A stretch of 41,731 bases of DNA from NCBI RefSeq assembly GCF_000278215.1, contig NZ_JH725071.1:6450-48180 (forward strand). The letters are read 5' to 3'. The notes beneath the pieces are model-generated. The model was not told where the DNA came from and ran no database searches. It saw nothing but the letters and a program-made list of their open reading frames with translations. Position numbers and translations under genes: made by a program. Positions 25,599 through 33,453 of the stretch are shown here, piece by piece; positions within the stretch are counted from its first letter, which is position 1; the number at the start of each line of letters is the position of its first letter. The DNA comes from Bartonella rattimassiliensis 15908. GTDB taxonomy: Bacteria; Pseudomonadota; Alphaproteobacteria; Rhizobiales; Rhizobiaceae.

Positions 25599-25641
25599 AA
25601 CCCCCTGCATCACTACAGAGGGAATATGTATAACGGTTCCC
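25588..25641 (-). ncRNA. Predicted antisense ctRNA controlling repC, copy 1
   Basis: On the minus strand TTGCAG (25665-25670), 17 bases and TAAATT (25642-25647) form a promoter. About 50 bases later comes a terminator: CCCTCTG, an eight-base loop, CAGGGGG, then TTTTATTTTTTT (25622 down to 25588). In repABC plasmids a small antisense RNA of this size and position in the repC leader limits repC expression and sets incompatibility. The sequence supports promoter, stem and T-run; the role follows from the family. Confidence 0.7.
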
Positions 25642-25737
25642 AATTTAATTCATATCGATGTATTCTGCAAGAGAAATTTTGTAGAAAAAGGGGGATTTTC
25701 ATATTTTTTGCCTCTAATTGAAGAGGTTCTAAAAATT

Positions 25738-27111
25738 ATGGTTAATAAAGTTTTTGGAAGAAAATTAAGTGCACATCATCTAGAATTTAGAGAATTAGCT
25801 GAAAATGCTCAAATGGGAACAGTAAGTCGGGGGCAATTATTTGGGCTGGTTAAAAAATTAGGGCAGGCTGGTTTGATTAAAGATACTGAAGCAAAACTTC
25901 TCTCTAATTTATTGAGTACAACTTCAAACGAATCTTTTGAAAAAGGCGGAGTTCCTATCGTGTTCAAAGGCAATAGACGATTGAGTTATGACCTTAGACG
26001 AAGTGAATCGCGTGTTAGTTTTTTGCTTTCAGTCCTTTATGATAAGGGGCTTATTGTCATGCGGGATTCTGGCAATTTTAAACGCTACCCTATCTCCAAT
26101 AAGGATGCAGATATCGTAACTGCTTGTGGAATTGACTTGCGTATTCTGATTGCTCGATACGACGAACTTACGCAAATAGCAGATTCCATATTAGAAGCAC
26201 GACTAGAAGCATATGAGAAGAAAGAAGAGGCTTTGAAGTGCTTTAAAGGATTGGTAAGGCAAATTAAATCTTCTTATGCTTTAATTGAGGTTACACCGCT
26301 TATGACTATGGTGTTTTCTAGAGTGCAAAAAATTATCGATATTATTGGAAGACCCGCCAAGGCTTCAGTAGAAAAATTACACAAAGCAATCCGTCTTTTT
26401 GAGTTGATCTTGAAAAGATTTTTTAAGCATAAAACAGCAAAAACAAGATACAAATGCTGTGAAAACAAGATACACAAAGAATATAATACATCTAATATAA
26501 TTTGTAATTGTAACAAAAAGGAACCTTCAAACTTTTACGAAAACAATCAAAACACAGAAACAACCGAAAATTACGCAAAAATAGCTTATGAAAATATCCA
26601 GAAAGGCAAAGACGAAGAAAAAATACCTTCAAAAGCCTATCCATGGCCTCAAATCAAACCAGAAATGCTAGCTAAAGCTTTGCATAATACCGCTATATTC
26701 GCTGACTATGAGATCCAAACAGAATGCGATTTGATACCTTCTATGTACCCCCTCTCCAGAATGATGAAAATCTCAGAAAGTGCTGTCGAAAAGGCTAAAA
26801 AATACATGGGAATTAAAAAAACTGCTCTCGCTATTGGAGTTATTTGTGAAAAATATGCTAGAGGAATTGTAAAATCCCCAGGAGGATATCTGCGCGGCAT
26901 GATTGAGAAAGAAAAGCGAGGAGAACTCTATCTAGAATGGTCTTTGTTCGCTTTAGTCAAACATTCAGACCAGCAAGAAGTAAATTCTTTAGACCTAGAA
27001 AAAAAGCACAAAACAAACCAAGAAGAAAAAAGTTCTTCGTTAAAATCAGAACTAAAGGAAGTTCTGAAAACTTTAAAAATGCCAATAAATTCAAAGCGGT
27101 TTGTACCATAA
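25738..27111 (+). CDS. repC: RepC replication initiator
   Basis: The 457-residue protein aligns by eye with RepC of alphaproteobacterial repABC plasmids: FGRKLSAHHLEFRELAE, then TVSRGQLFGLVKKL, a DNA-binding wing (RRSESRVSFLLSVLYDKGLI), GIDLRILIARYDELTQIA, and a C-terminal KSPGGYLRGMIEKEKRGEL. RepC starts replication at an origin inside its own gene; the AT-rich 26410-26560 section is a candidate. I use ATG 25738 (GAGG 11 bases upstream); a TTG at 25708 would add 10 residues. No repA or repB is in the window, so this is a solo repC. A second copy lies at 40577. Confidence 0.88.
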   Translation: MVNKVFGRKLSAHHLEFRELAENAQMGTVSRGQLFGLVKKLGQAGLIKDTEAKLLSNLLSTTSNESFEKGGVPIVFKGNRRLSYDLRRSESRVSFLLSVLYDKGLIVMRDSGNFKRYPISNKDADIVTACGIDLRILIARYDELTQIADSILEARLEAYEKKEEALKCFKGLVRQIKSSYALIEVTPLMTMVFSRVQKIIDIIGRPAKASVEKLHKAIRLFELILKRFFKHKTAKTRYKCCENKIHKEYNTSNIICNCNKKEPSNFYENNQNTETTENYAKIAYENIQKGKDEEKIPSKAYPWPQIKPEMLAKALHNTAIFADYEIQTECDLIPSMYPLSRMMKISESAVEKAKKYMGIKKTALAIGVICEKYARGIVKSPGGYLRGMIEKEKRGELYLEWSLFALVKHSDQQEVNSLDLEKKHKTNQEEKSSSLKSELKEVLKTLKMPINSKRFVP

Positions 27112-27141
27112 GTTTTATAAAGACTAAAACAAGGGGAAAAA

Positions 27142-27477
27142 ATGCCAGCAAATGTCAGCAAACACTCTCCAATTCTAGATGAGATAAAGCCTATCATTCT
27201 ACGGCTACCTTATCATGGTTTAGTGAGAAAATCTTTAATAAAAATGAATTTAGTGCCTAACACTATTTTTTCTAAATTAGATGTTCTTTTATCGAATAAT
27301 CTTATAGTGGAAGATAATGACTCTTGGCAACTCACTAAATTAGGCTGGTATTGGTATATTAATATTATGTTTTGGTTGATGCCAGAAGAAGATCAACATA
27401 TTTTAAAGGCATTTATTGCAAAAAAACTGGATGAAACAGGTAGATTTATAGCTAAAAAAGAGCTTATGTATGTATAA
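27142..27477 (+). CDS. Winged-helix-like 111-aa protein, unknown
   Basis: The 111-residue protein reads like a small winged-helix domain: SLIKMNLVPNTIFSKLDVLL, LIVEDNDSWQLTKLGWYWY, then an amphipathic end. AAGGGG precedes ATG 27142. It follows repC by 30 bases on the same strand and may be co-transcribed. The 'xLTxxGxYWxxN' pattern also occurs at the end of some heme-related radical SAM proteins, so it could be a detached domain. I do not assign a function. Confidence 0.55.
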   Translation: MPANVSKHSPILDEIKPIILRLPYHGLVRKSLIKMNLVPNTIFSKLDVLLSNNLIVEDNDSWQLTKLGWYWYINIMFWLMPEEDQHILKAFIAKKLDETGRFIAKKELMYV

Positions 27478-27580
27478 TAATAGCCTGTTCATTGATATAT
27501 TTTTTTGAAGTTCATATCGCCAATTTTATTAAAGGGAGTAGAACTTTAACTGTCGAAAAGTTTAATATCGGATGGTTGAT

Positions 27581-28764
27581 ATGAAGTTATTTTTAAAAAA
27601 GAGTCCATTAGCTCTTTTTTCTTCTCTCTTTATTTCTAAAGTTGGCGACTATGCTTATGAAGTTGTTTTTATTTTTCTTGTCTTAGAATTAACAGGTAAC
27701 TCCTTTTTATAGGTCTTGTGTATTTTTTTCGCTTTATCCCTTTTCTTTTTTTGGACCTATAGGCAGTTGGTTAGCGGATAATTTTTCTCTGAAGAAAAAT
27801 ATGATCTTAAGTGAATTGGTGAGATTGTTAGCCTCATTATTCGTTTTGATAACCTATATAACAGGGACTGCGCATATTGCTGTGCTTATTTTTGCAGCAA
27901 TATGTACAACAATAGGAAGAAGTATTTTCCAACCAAGTTTTCAAGCGGCTATTCCCAGAATATTTTCCAAGAAAGAATCTTACAAAGGCAAATAGCATTT
28001 CACAAATTATAGACGAAACGGCATCTGTAATTTGCCCTTTAGTTTGTTCCCTATTGCTTCTTTTCGCTAATAAATCGGCAGTCCTCATTTTTGATTTTTT
28101 TACCTATCTTATATCTATTATCGTGTGATTTAATTTCGTGAATTTAGATTCAAGCGAGAATAAATCATTTAATTTCATAAAAATTTATTTATTACACTCG
28201 TTGGCTCATCAGTTGCTATTCTCTTTACGGGTGCAATTTTAAGATTTTTAATTCCAGCTTTTGTTCTTTCTGCGGGTGGAGAGGAAAGCCTTGTGAGTTA
28301 TATTTTTTCTCTCATGGCTGTTGGAACTATTACAGGCGGTTTATTATATAGTAAAATTATATTAAATATTACATCCTTGTAAGCTTATGGTATTTTGGCT
28401 TCTTTATGGAGTTATTTTGTTTTTTATGCCTTTAACTTCAATATTTTATTTAAAACTAATTTTAGGGTTAGCTTTTGTTTCAGGATTGATTGGTGCATTT
28501 GTGGATATTAGTTTAGTTTCAGCCATTCAATTATATTCTCGTCGTGAAGATTTTGGTAAGAGCTTTGGAACTTTTTCAACTTTGGCAAATTCTGCTGAAG
28601 CAGTGTCTGGCTTTATTGCTGGACTTTTTGCACTTGTGGGATTGATGAGCTCTTTTTTAACGATGTCTGCATTCATTATTTTCACTGGAATGATTAGCGT
28701 TATGAAAATTAAGAAAAATAAAACGTTAATACCTCTTATCACGACAGTAGATGATGATCATTGA
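27581..28764 (+). pseudogene. MFS transporter, multiply broken
   Basis: Pieces in different frames together spell a 12-segment MFS-type exporter. The start is MKLFLKKSPLALFSSLFISKVGD (split at residue ~20), then an early stop near 27711, then FFGPIGSWLADNFSLKKNMI, RSIFQPSFQAAIPRIF, and a last frame (28387-28764) with GLAFVSGLIGAFVDISLVS. At least three frameshifts or stops are visible. It is dead by any single frame. Confidence 0.8.
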
Positions 28765-28846
28765 TATATTTGATAGTTCACAAGCAGTAAAAAAAGAATA
28801 TGTGTAAGGTATTTAACCATGATGATTTTTCCTTTTTATCAAGTAA

Positions 28847-28986
28847 AACGATCATTTTTTTGATATAAATAATCAAAATTACCAAAAATAAAAATAGATA
28901 CTTTTTAAAGAGCCGATAGGAAATTGATTGATCAGCTTTAATCGTTAGACTAATATTTCAAGACAGATTATAGAAAGGAATTTCCT
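28847..28986 (+). repeat. Shared cassette leader, copy 3
   Basis: About 140 bases upstream of gene A copy 3 match 33004-33147 upstream of copy 4 almost base for base. They include TTGATTGATCAG (28924-28935) and the gene A ribosome site. The leader of copy 1 keeps only the last ~80 bases, and an orphan lies at 1390-1456. Confidence 0.8.
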
Positions 28987-29292
28987 ATGCAAAAGAAATT
29001 ACCCAAAAGTTATATGACTGATGCTGAACGTGAAAAGTTACGTGCAGGCGGTCTCCCTCAAAATAGTATTTATGCTTCTGAATCTGTAGCAGCAGATCAC
29101 GCTGGTGATGACAAAGCAGCATGGGAATGGTTAGCAATGGCTGAATTACCTGCTCATACCCTTTTATTTCTTAAATCTCAAAATGGTGCGCAATTTATAC
29201 GTGATATGGGATTTTCTACTAAAAATGCTGATGAGAAATATGGTCCCGATTGGTTAGATAAAGGCGTTGTGATAGGAGGCCATCATTTCTGA
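28987..29292 (+). CDS. Cassette gene A, copy 3 (unknown 101-aa protein)
   Basis: This intact 101-residue homologue has all conserved blocks (MTDAEREKLRAGG, AAWEWLAMAELPAHTLLFLK, NGAQFIRDMGFSTKNADEK). It differs from copy 1 by scattered substitutions. The ATG follows GAAAGGAATTTCCT. The AGGAGG at 29274-29279 is retained although gene B is cut short, which suggests recent loss of B. Function unknown. Confidence 0.78.
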   Translation: MQKKLPKSYMTDAEREKLRAGGLPQNSIYASESVAADHAGDDKAAWEWLAMAELPAHTLLFLKSQNGAQFIRDMGFSTKNADEKYGPDWLDKGVVIGGHHF

Positions 29293-29329
29293 GAAAATAA
29301 AACGGATTCTAGCACAAGAAGATAACTGA
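29285..29329 (+). pseudogene. Cassette gene B, copy 3, 14-codon remnant
   Basis: From ATT 29285, five bases after AGGAGG, the frame reads ISEKIKRILAQEDN and stops at TGA 29327-29329. The residues match the beginning of gene B in copies 1 and 2 (…ERI(L/F)xxE(E/N)). Nothing of the rest of gene B follows. Confidence 0.6.
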
Positions 29330-29850
29330 CAAAAGTGATCATTTAAGTGAGTAATAAAAGCGTATGAAATTAAAAACTGATGACGTTATTAAAATCCCTT
29401 TTATGAATTTTATCAGTTTTTTTGAATGATAACCTTATGATTTAGAGAATGATTACAACGTGCTTTATGAAAAGCATATGATCCTTTAAAGCTTTCAAAA
29501 GATGGTTTGTAACTCATAAGGAATGCTATCAAGATCATTATAATTATGAGTTTAGAGGGTTTTGAAGGTTCCTTTTATTATTACTTATTTTATTTTTTTA
29601 ATTAGAAATAAAAGTTATTATATTTCAATATGTTAATGTTTTAAAGAGACAGCCTATGTTAAATATAACATGTAAATACAATCTATAGTATACATTTAAG
29701 AGGGTTTTGAAAGTTTTAGGAACCTTCAAAACCTATAAGGAAAATGAATATACATAACGCTCTTTTTAAACAAAGCTTTTGAAAACAATAAAGCTATATA
29801 TTCACGTATCTTTTGACGATCAAAATATGCTATTCTAGTCCAAATTAGCT
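29330..29850. other. Non-coding gap with a 15-bp inverted repeat
   Basis: No gene can be supported in this 520-base stretch. GGTTTTGAAGGTTCC (29558-29572) recurs as its reverse complement at 29719-29733, and GGGTTTTGAA is also repeated directly at 29702. AAAACTGAT and ATCAGTTTTTTT (29374-29414) could form a weak terminator after cassette copy 3. Confidence 0.5.
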
Positions 29851-30048
29851 TCATAAAGTTGATCTATCTGGTTTACTTTCTGTTTTTAAGTACCATTCCT
29901 TTGCTTCTGCTTCGATTTCTTCAGAAGATATTATATCGCCTGCATTAGCAGAATTTATTCCTAATTGAACTTGTTTTCGAAATCATAAATCGTGTGCACT
30001 TTTTTCTTTTTGTTCTTTTACGATATCGCGCATATAATCTCGCAACAT
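29851..30048 (-). pseudogene. ParD-like antitoxin relic
   Basis: The 65-codon frame reads MLRDYMRDIVKEQKEKSAHDL, a TGA stop, then FRKQVQLGINSANAGDIISS and a tail EEIEAEAKEWYLKTES. Antitoxins of this type usually have Trp at the stop position, so TGG to TGA is the likely lesion. The pattern 'xFRxxVQxGIxSANAGxxI' is typical of ParD-group antitoxins. No toxin gene follows. It lies 36 bases after the vapC end on the same strand. Confidence 0.65.
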
Positions 30049-30084
30049 ATGCAAAATATCATATTTACAGTCTTAACTTACTCT

Positions 30085-30483
30085 TTATGAAAGGAGTTTT
30101 GTCGATTTTCCTTTTTGCGTTAAAAGGTCAATTGCTAATTTATCAAACGAAACAAAGATTTCACCACCTAACCAATTACCCTCATAGGATATTATTCCAT
30201 CTGCAAAATCACCACCAGCCTCTAGAATAGCAATCCCTGCTTCAACAGCAGGTCGATTCATCACTACATTACTAGTTGCTAGCAAATCTCTTAACATTCC
30301 AGCTACATCTTCTTTTGATAATTTTGCACCTCGACGAAGTATCCAAACAAGTTCGCATAAACAAGACAAAGAAATAGCTATGAGAGAAGCTTCTCTTAAG
30401 ATCTTACTTGCTACTTCACCTTGTTTTTTATCATCTTGTAAAACAGCACGAGCAAGAACATTTGTATCTACAGAAATCTTCAT
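30085..30483 (-). CDS. vapC: VapC-type PIN-domain toxin
   Basis: The 132-residue PIN ribonuclease begins MKISVDTNVLARAV (acidic residue D6). A second acidic position is in LCELVWIL (near E44) and a third in GGDFADGIISYEG (near D93-D96). These are the metal-binding residues of the family, which cleaves tRNA or other RNA. The start overlaps the vapB end by four bases. It appears intact. Confidence 0.92.
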   Translation of the reverse strand: MKISVDTNVLARAVLQDDKKQGEVASKILREASLIAISLSCLCELVWILRRGAKLSKEDVAGMLRDLLATSNVVMNRPAVEAGIAILEAGGDFADGIISYEGNWLGGEIFVSFDKLAIDLLTQKGKSTKLLS

Positions 30484-30731
30484 TTTTTTTCAGCCCAACT
30501 AGAAGCCGTAATTTCGTTCATTTCTTCAATGGTTAGTGGTTTTTTTAGTTTTCCAGAAAATCGTCCAATAAAGCTCTCAATTGTGTTTGTAGGTTGTGCT
30601 GCTTTTATACGAAGCTCGCCATTTGGTAATTTATCAAAGCTTATCCGTTGACCTGGTTTAACACCAAGGTGTTGTAATAAATCTCTCTTTAACGTAATTT
30701 GTCCTTTTGCTGTAATAGTTAATGAAGACAT
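30480..30731 (-). CDS. vapB: VapB-type AbrB-fold antitoxin
   Basis: The 83-residue protein has an N-terminal AbrB/MazE-like DNA-binding fold (SLTITAKGQITLKRDLLQHL, then GVKPGQRISFDKLPNGEL) and a C-terminal toxin-binding tail (FIGRFSGKLKKPLTIEEMNE). It is coupled to vapC. An RBS GAGGAG lies before the ATG at 30731. It should bind VapC and repress its own promoter. Confidence 0.92.
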   Translation of the reverse strand: MSSLTITAKGQITLKRDLLQHLGVKPGQRISFDKLPNGELRIKAAQPTNTIESFIGRFSGKLKKPLTIEEMNEITASSWAEKK

Positions 30732-30819
30732 AGAAAACTCCTCTGACTATAGAATTATCCAATATATGTAAAAGTAATGTAAAAATCAATTACTCTAAAA
30801 ATAATCTCTCAACAGAGTT

Positions 30820-30977
30820 ATATGTCAACTGTGAACATAATGAATTGAATGCTTTTACATACCGGCATGTGTATACCATATTATACTTTATTATATAGTA
30901 CTATATTCTATAGTAAAATATAATATTATACCTTATAGTAACCATTAATCCTTAATGGATTGAGGGCATAGGAAGAG
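30820..30977. repeat. Right arm of the ~160-bp inverted repeat
   Basis: This is the reverse complement of 130-293. It lies between the vapB promoter region and a gene fragment that begins at its outer edge, so the arm marks a rearrangement boundary. Confidence 0.85.
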
Positions 30978-31267
30978 TTAAAATTCCATTACCAAATTTT
31001 GAAAGTTTAAAACCGTTTACAAAAGCACAGAAAGTAGATGCACAAACATTAGGTAAGATAGGTCAAAATAATGGATTTACGACACGTCATAGTGTAGAAT
31101 TCAAATGTGGTGGTGGACGTAGACGACGTAGTTTAAAAACAGCACGTTTAACGCTTGCAATTGAACCAAAAGTAAAAGACCTTTTTTGGTTCTTAACAGA
31201 TGAACTCAATGAAGATGGCGGTGTTTTTCTAAATCGTCTTATTAAAAATTACATCATAAAAAAATAA
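30972..31267 (+). pseudogene. 5'-truncated gene for a ribbon-helix-helix-like protein
   Basis: An open frame without start codon runs to TAA 31265-31267. The product has a basic middle (GGGRRRRSLKTARLTLAIEP) and ends FLTDELNEDGGVFLNRLIKN. This resembles RHH-type plasmid partition or repressor proteins, but I cannot name it. Its 5' end is replaced by the inverted-repeat arm; the in-frame stop TAA lies within the arm. Confidence 0.6.
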
Positions 31268-31349
31268 ACATTAATATTTAAGATCATTAAATGATCTTCT
31301 TCTGAATAGAGAAGATAGCAGTTGTCCTACAATTTAAAAAGTTTTCATT

Positions 31350-31705
31350 TTATTCAGAAATCAACCACAAAATTGCTTTCTGTTTTTTAGGTTTGAGTTG
31401 TCTAAAACCTTTTAAAAGGAATAATTCTTCTTTACTGGAAATTCCTTCATTATAAGAGGATACAATATTCCTTTTTGGGGAAATATCGGTATCAAAAAAG
31501 GAGATATCAACATCTAGTAAATTAGCGATTTCTTGTAAACGTCCAGCTCCCACACGATTTAAGCCTTTTTCATATTTTTGGATTTGTTGAAAGGTTATTC
31601 CTAATTGTCTTCCTAATTCTTTTTGAGAAATTCCCATGAAGCTTCTTCTGAAACGAATTTTTTACCTACAGAAATGTCATTAAAATGTGGGTTTTTGGTT
31701 TGCAT
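31350..31705 (-). pseudogene. XRE-family regulator, copy 2 (frameshifted start, with structured leader)
   Basis: The 95-residue frame from ATG 31637 is almost identical to copy 1 (GAGRLQEIANLLDV here, GAGHLQEIANLLDV there). As in copy 1, the true start appears to be ATG 31705 (MQTKNPHFNDISVGKK) and one base is missing in the A6 run near 31663. A strong RBS (GGAGGGGG) lies seven bases before ATG 31705. The gene sits behind a structured RNA leader. Known Bartonella Brt RNAs lie directly upstream of small helix-turn-helix genes called Trp; the arrangement matches. Activity depends on whether a ribosome can slip -1 or restart at 31637. Confidence 0.65.
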
Positions 31706-31920
31706 TTTGTACCCCCTCCAGTTGCGAGCGCCCTCGCATTGGTATTCCGAGAGTTGAAAGAGCTGAAACTTGGCTCAGCCTTTTGCTTTTAGTGCTTATA
31801 GCACCTGGACATAACAAAAGCTCCCGGAATTCCGGGATATCCATAAAGCAGGATAAATATGTGCTCCAAGTTTTGGGTCTTTCATTCCCTGTTAATCGCT
31901 GCGTAAACGATTAAAACATT
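31706..31920 (-). ncRNA. Brt-like structured leader RNA / riboregulator
   Basis: On the minus strand, about 215 bases lie between the promoter and the regulator's ATG. Visible hairpins are CCCGGAATTCCGGG, GTGCTATAAGCAC and GCGAGGGCGCTCGC, the last just before the ribosome site GGAGGGGG. The segment has much higher G+C than its surroundings. XRE copy 1 lacks exactly this segment between short CATTTT repeats. Position, length and partner gene resemble the Bartonella-specific Brt RNAs, abundant sRNAs with a 3' switch-like end. The family match is from memory and unproven. Confidence 0.65.
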
Positions 31921-31925
31921 TTTAC

Positions 31926-31954
31926 ATAATAAAGTAATTTCAGAAGATTGGCAA
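31926..31954 (-). promoter_or_regulatory. Promoter of the structured leader
   Basis: On the minus strand TTGCCA (31949-31954), a 17-base spacer and TATTAT (31926-31931) form the promoter. It is the same as the one before XRE copy 1. Transcription would begin around 31918-31920. Confidence 0.7.
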
Positions 31955-31967
31955 TAAGCATAGTTTT

Positions 31968-32189
31968 TTACTTACAAACTTTGTTTTTTAATGAGAGGCT
32001 ACTACCTCTCAAACTCTCTGTGCACTCACCAGACTCATGACATCCTACCCAATCGCCTTTTAGTGGATGATCATAGTAATGTCTTGGTAATGGTTTTTCT
32101 TCAATTAGCAGTTTATTCATATTTTTACCGCGCTGTTCCGCCTTGCGCACGTCACGTTTAAATTGTCGTGAGCGAACAAGTATCAGCAT
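31968..32189 (-). pseudogene. YafQ-like mRNA interferase toxin, truncated
   Basis: The frame starts MLILVRSRQFKRDVRKAEQRG, then NKLLIEEKPLPRHYYDHPLKG, then DWVG, matching YafQ/RelE-family toxins. About seven residues are missing after 'NMNKL', and after DWVGCHESG the frame runs into the sequence shared with the XRE copy 1 region. The catalytic C terminus is gone. No antitoxin gene remains beside it. Confidence 0.7.
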
Positions 32190-32212
32190 ATTAAATGCCT
32201 AAGTCCTTAAAA

Positions 32213-32270
32213 AGGGTTACTATAATGTATAATATTATACCTTACTATATAGTAAGGTACTAAAATATAC
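32213..32270. repeat. Third, partial AT-rich repeat with perfect palindrome
   Basis: GGGTTACTATAATG and TATAATATTATA are followed by the 18-base palindrome CCTTACTATATAGTAAGG. The first two words match the inverted-repeat arms at 130 and 30820. It lies directly after the end of the serine recombinase gene and could be one of its target sites. Confidence 0.65.
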
Positions 32271-32272
32271 TC

Positions 32273-32917
32273 TTATGTTCTTGGCATGGTAATGATAGGC
32301 TTCATTTTTGTAAGCTTTATGTTTTTGCGTTCAATAAATAAACGTAAGGTGTTCACACTAACTCCTAATGTCTTAGCAATACGGTTTTGTGATAAACCAA
32401 CATTTATAAATGCTTGAATTTCATCAATGTGATTGTCCAGCTTTAATTGCGTAGCAGTACTTCCTTTTGGGCGTCCTAGTTTTATTCCTCGTTGACGAGC
32501 GACACTTAACGCTTCTTTTGTACGTGTTTGAATTAAATGTCTCTCAATCTGCGCTACCATACCTAAGACAGTTGCGATGATATCACTTTGTAAACTACCG
32601 TCCATGATAAGATTTTGTTTCGTCACGTGAAAAATTAAACCACGTTCACTAGCGGCTTTGAGAATTTCTAGGACAGCAAGAGAAGAACCAGCTATACGAG
32701 AAAATTCAGGAGTTAATAATACATCTCCTCGTTCTGCTTTTTCAATTAAAGCACCAAGCTTACGCGTGCGCCAATCTTTTCCTCTGCTTGCAATTTCTTC
32801 TTCAATATGAAGTGGAGCAAAACCATGTTTGTTAGCATATTTTAGCAATCCAAATTTTTGATTTTCTGTGTCTTGTCCATCACGAGAAACTCGTAAATAT
32901 GCGTAAAATTTTGTCAT
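32273..32917 (-). CDS. Serine recombinase (invertase/resolvase family), second type
   Basis: The 214-residue protein has catalytic Ser11 in KFYAYLRVSRDGQDTENQ, then TPEFSRIAGSSLAVLEIL, GSLQSDIIATVLGMVAQIER and LIQTRTKEALSVARQRGIKLGR. A C-terminal helix-turn-helix (GLSQNRIAKTLGVSVNTL) follows. It is only distantly related to the recombinase at 10328. I chose ATG 32917; a TTG at 32935 is possible. It is divergent from cassette copy 4. Confidence 0.9.
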   Translation of the reverse strand: MTKFYAYLRVSRDGQDTENQKFGLLKYANKHGFAPLHIEEEIASRGKDWRTRKLGALIEKAERGDVLLTPEFSRIAGSSLAVLEILKAASERGLIFHVTKQNLIMDGSLQSDIIATVLGMVAQIERHLIQTRTKEALSVARQRGIKLGRPKGSTATQLKLDNHIDEIQAFINVGLSQNRIAKTLGVSVNTLRLFIERKNIKLTKMKPIITMPRT

Positions 32918-32950
32918 GTTCAGCAAAAACGTCAATTTAAATTTAAACTG

Positions 32951-32990
32951 ATATATATTTATTCAAAAAAAATGTCAAATAAATATATAT
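32951..32990. promoter_or_regulatory. 13-bp inverted repeat upstream of recombinase
   Basis: ATATATATTTATT (32951-32963) and AATAAATATATAT (32978-32990) are perfect reverse complements 14 bases apart. They lie just upstream of the recombinase start, so this may be its binding or crossover site, or an operator shared with the divergent cassette. Confidence 0.55.
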
Positions 32991-33003
32991 TTTTGTATCA
33001 TAG

Positions 33004-33147
33004 AAAACGATCGTTTTTTCTGATATAAATAATCAAAATTACCAAAAATAAAAATAGATACTTTTTAAAGAGCCGATAGGAAATTGATTGATCAGCTTTA
33101 ATCGTTAGATTAATATTTTAAGACAGATTACAGAAAGGAATTTCCTT
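33004..33147 (+). repeat. Shared cassette leader, copy 4
   Basis: This is nearly identical to 28847-28986. It carries TTGATTGATCAG at 33084-33095 and ends at the ATG of gene A copy 4. Confidence 0.8.
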
Positions 33148-33453
33148 ATGAAAAAGAAATTACCCAAGAGTTATATGACTGATGCTGAACGTGAAGAGTT
33201 ACGAGCAGGTGGGCTTTCTCAAAATAGTATTTATGCTTCTGAATCAGTAGCAGCTACTAAAGCAAATGACAGTCAAGCAGCATGGGAATGGTTAGCGATG
33301 GCTGAACTACCTGCACATACTCTTTTGTGTCTCAGAAAATGGCGTGGTGCGCAATTTATCCGTGATATGGAATTTTCTACAAAGAATGCTGATGAGGAAT
33401 ATGGTCTAGATTGGTTAGATAGAGGCATTGTGATAGGAGGTCATCATTTCTGA
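33148..33453 (+). CDS. Cassette gene A, copy 4 (unknown 101-aa protein)
   Basis: This intact 101-residue homologue is the most divergent copy in its centre: SVAATKANDSQAAWEWLAM replaces the AADHAGDDKAAWEW version, and LCLRKWRGAQFIRDMEF replaces LFLKSQNGAQFIRDMGF. The length and the overlapping AGGAGG (33435-33440) are kept. Such central variation with fixed ends would fit a specificity region, but that is inference. Confidence 0.78.
   Translation: MKKKLPKSYMTDAEREELRAGGLSQNSIYASESVAATKANDSQAAWEWLAMAELPAHTLLCLRKWRGAQFIRDMEFSTKNADEEYGLDWLDRGIVIGGHHF

Larger units (their letters stand above)
25480..26891. repeat. Large direct repeat: repC with leader, first copy
   Basis: This stretch is repeated at 40311-41731, where the window ends. 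From about 25670 on the two are identical apart from one added A. Between 25480 and 25670 there are scattered changes, concentrated in the predicted antisense RNA. Confidence 0.9.

Noticed and set aside
27142..27477. Naming the protein after heme-related radical SAM enzymes
   Set aside because: Only a short winged-helix-like pattern is shared; no radical SAM motif is present.
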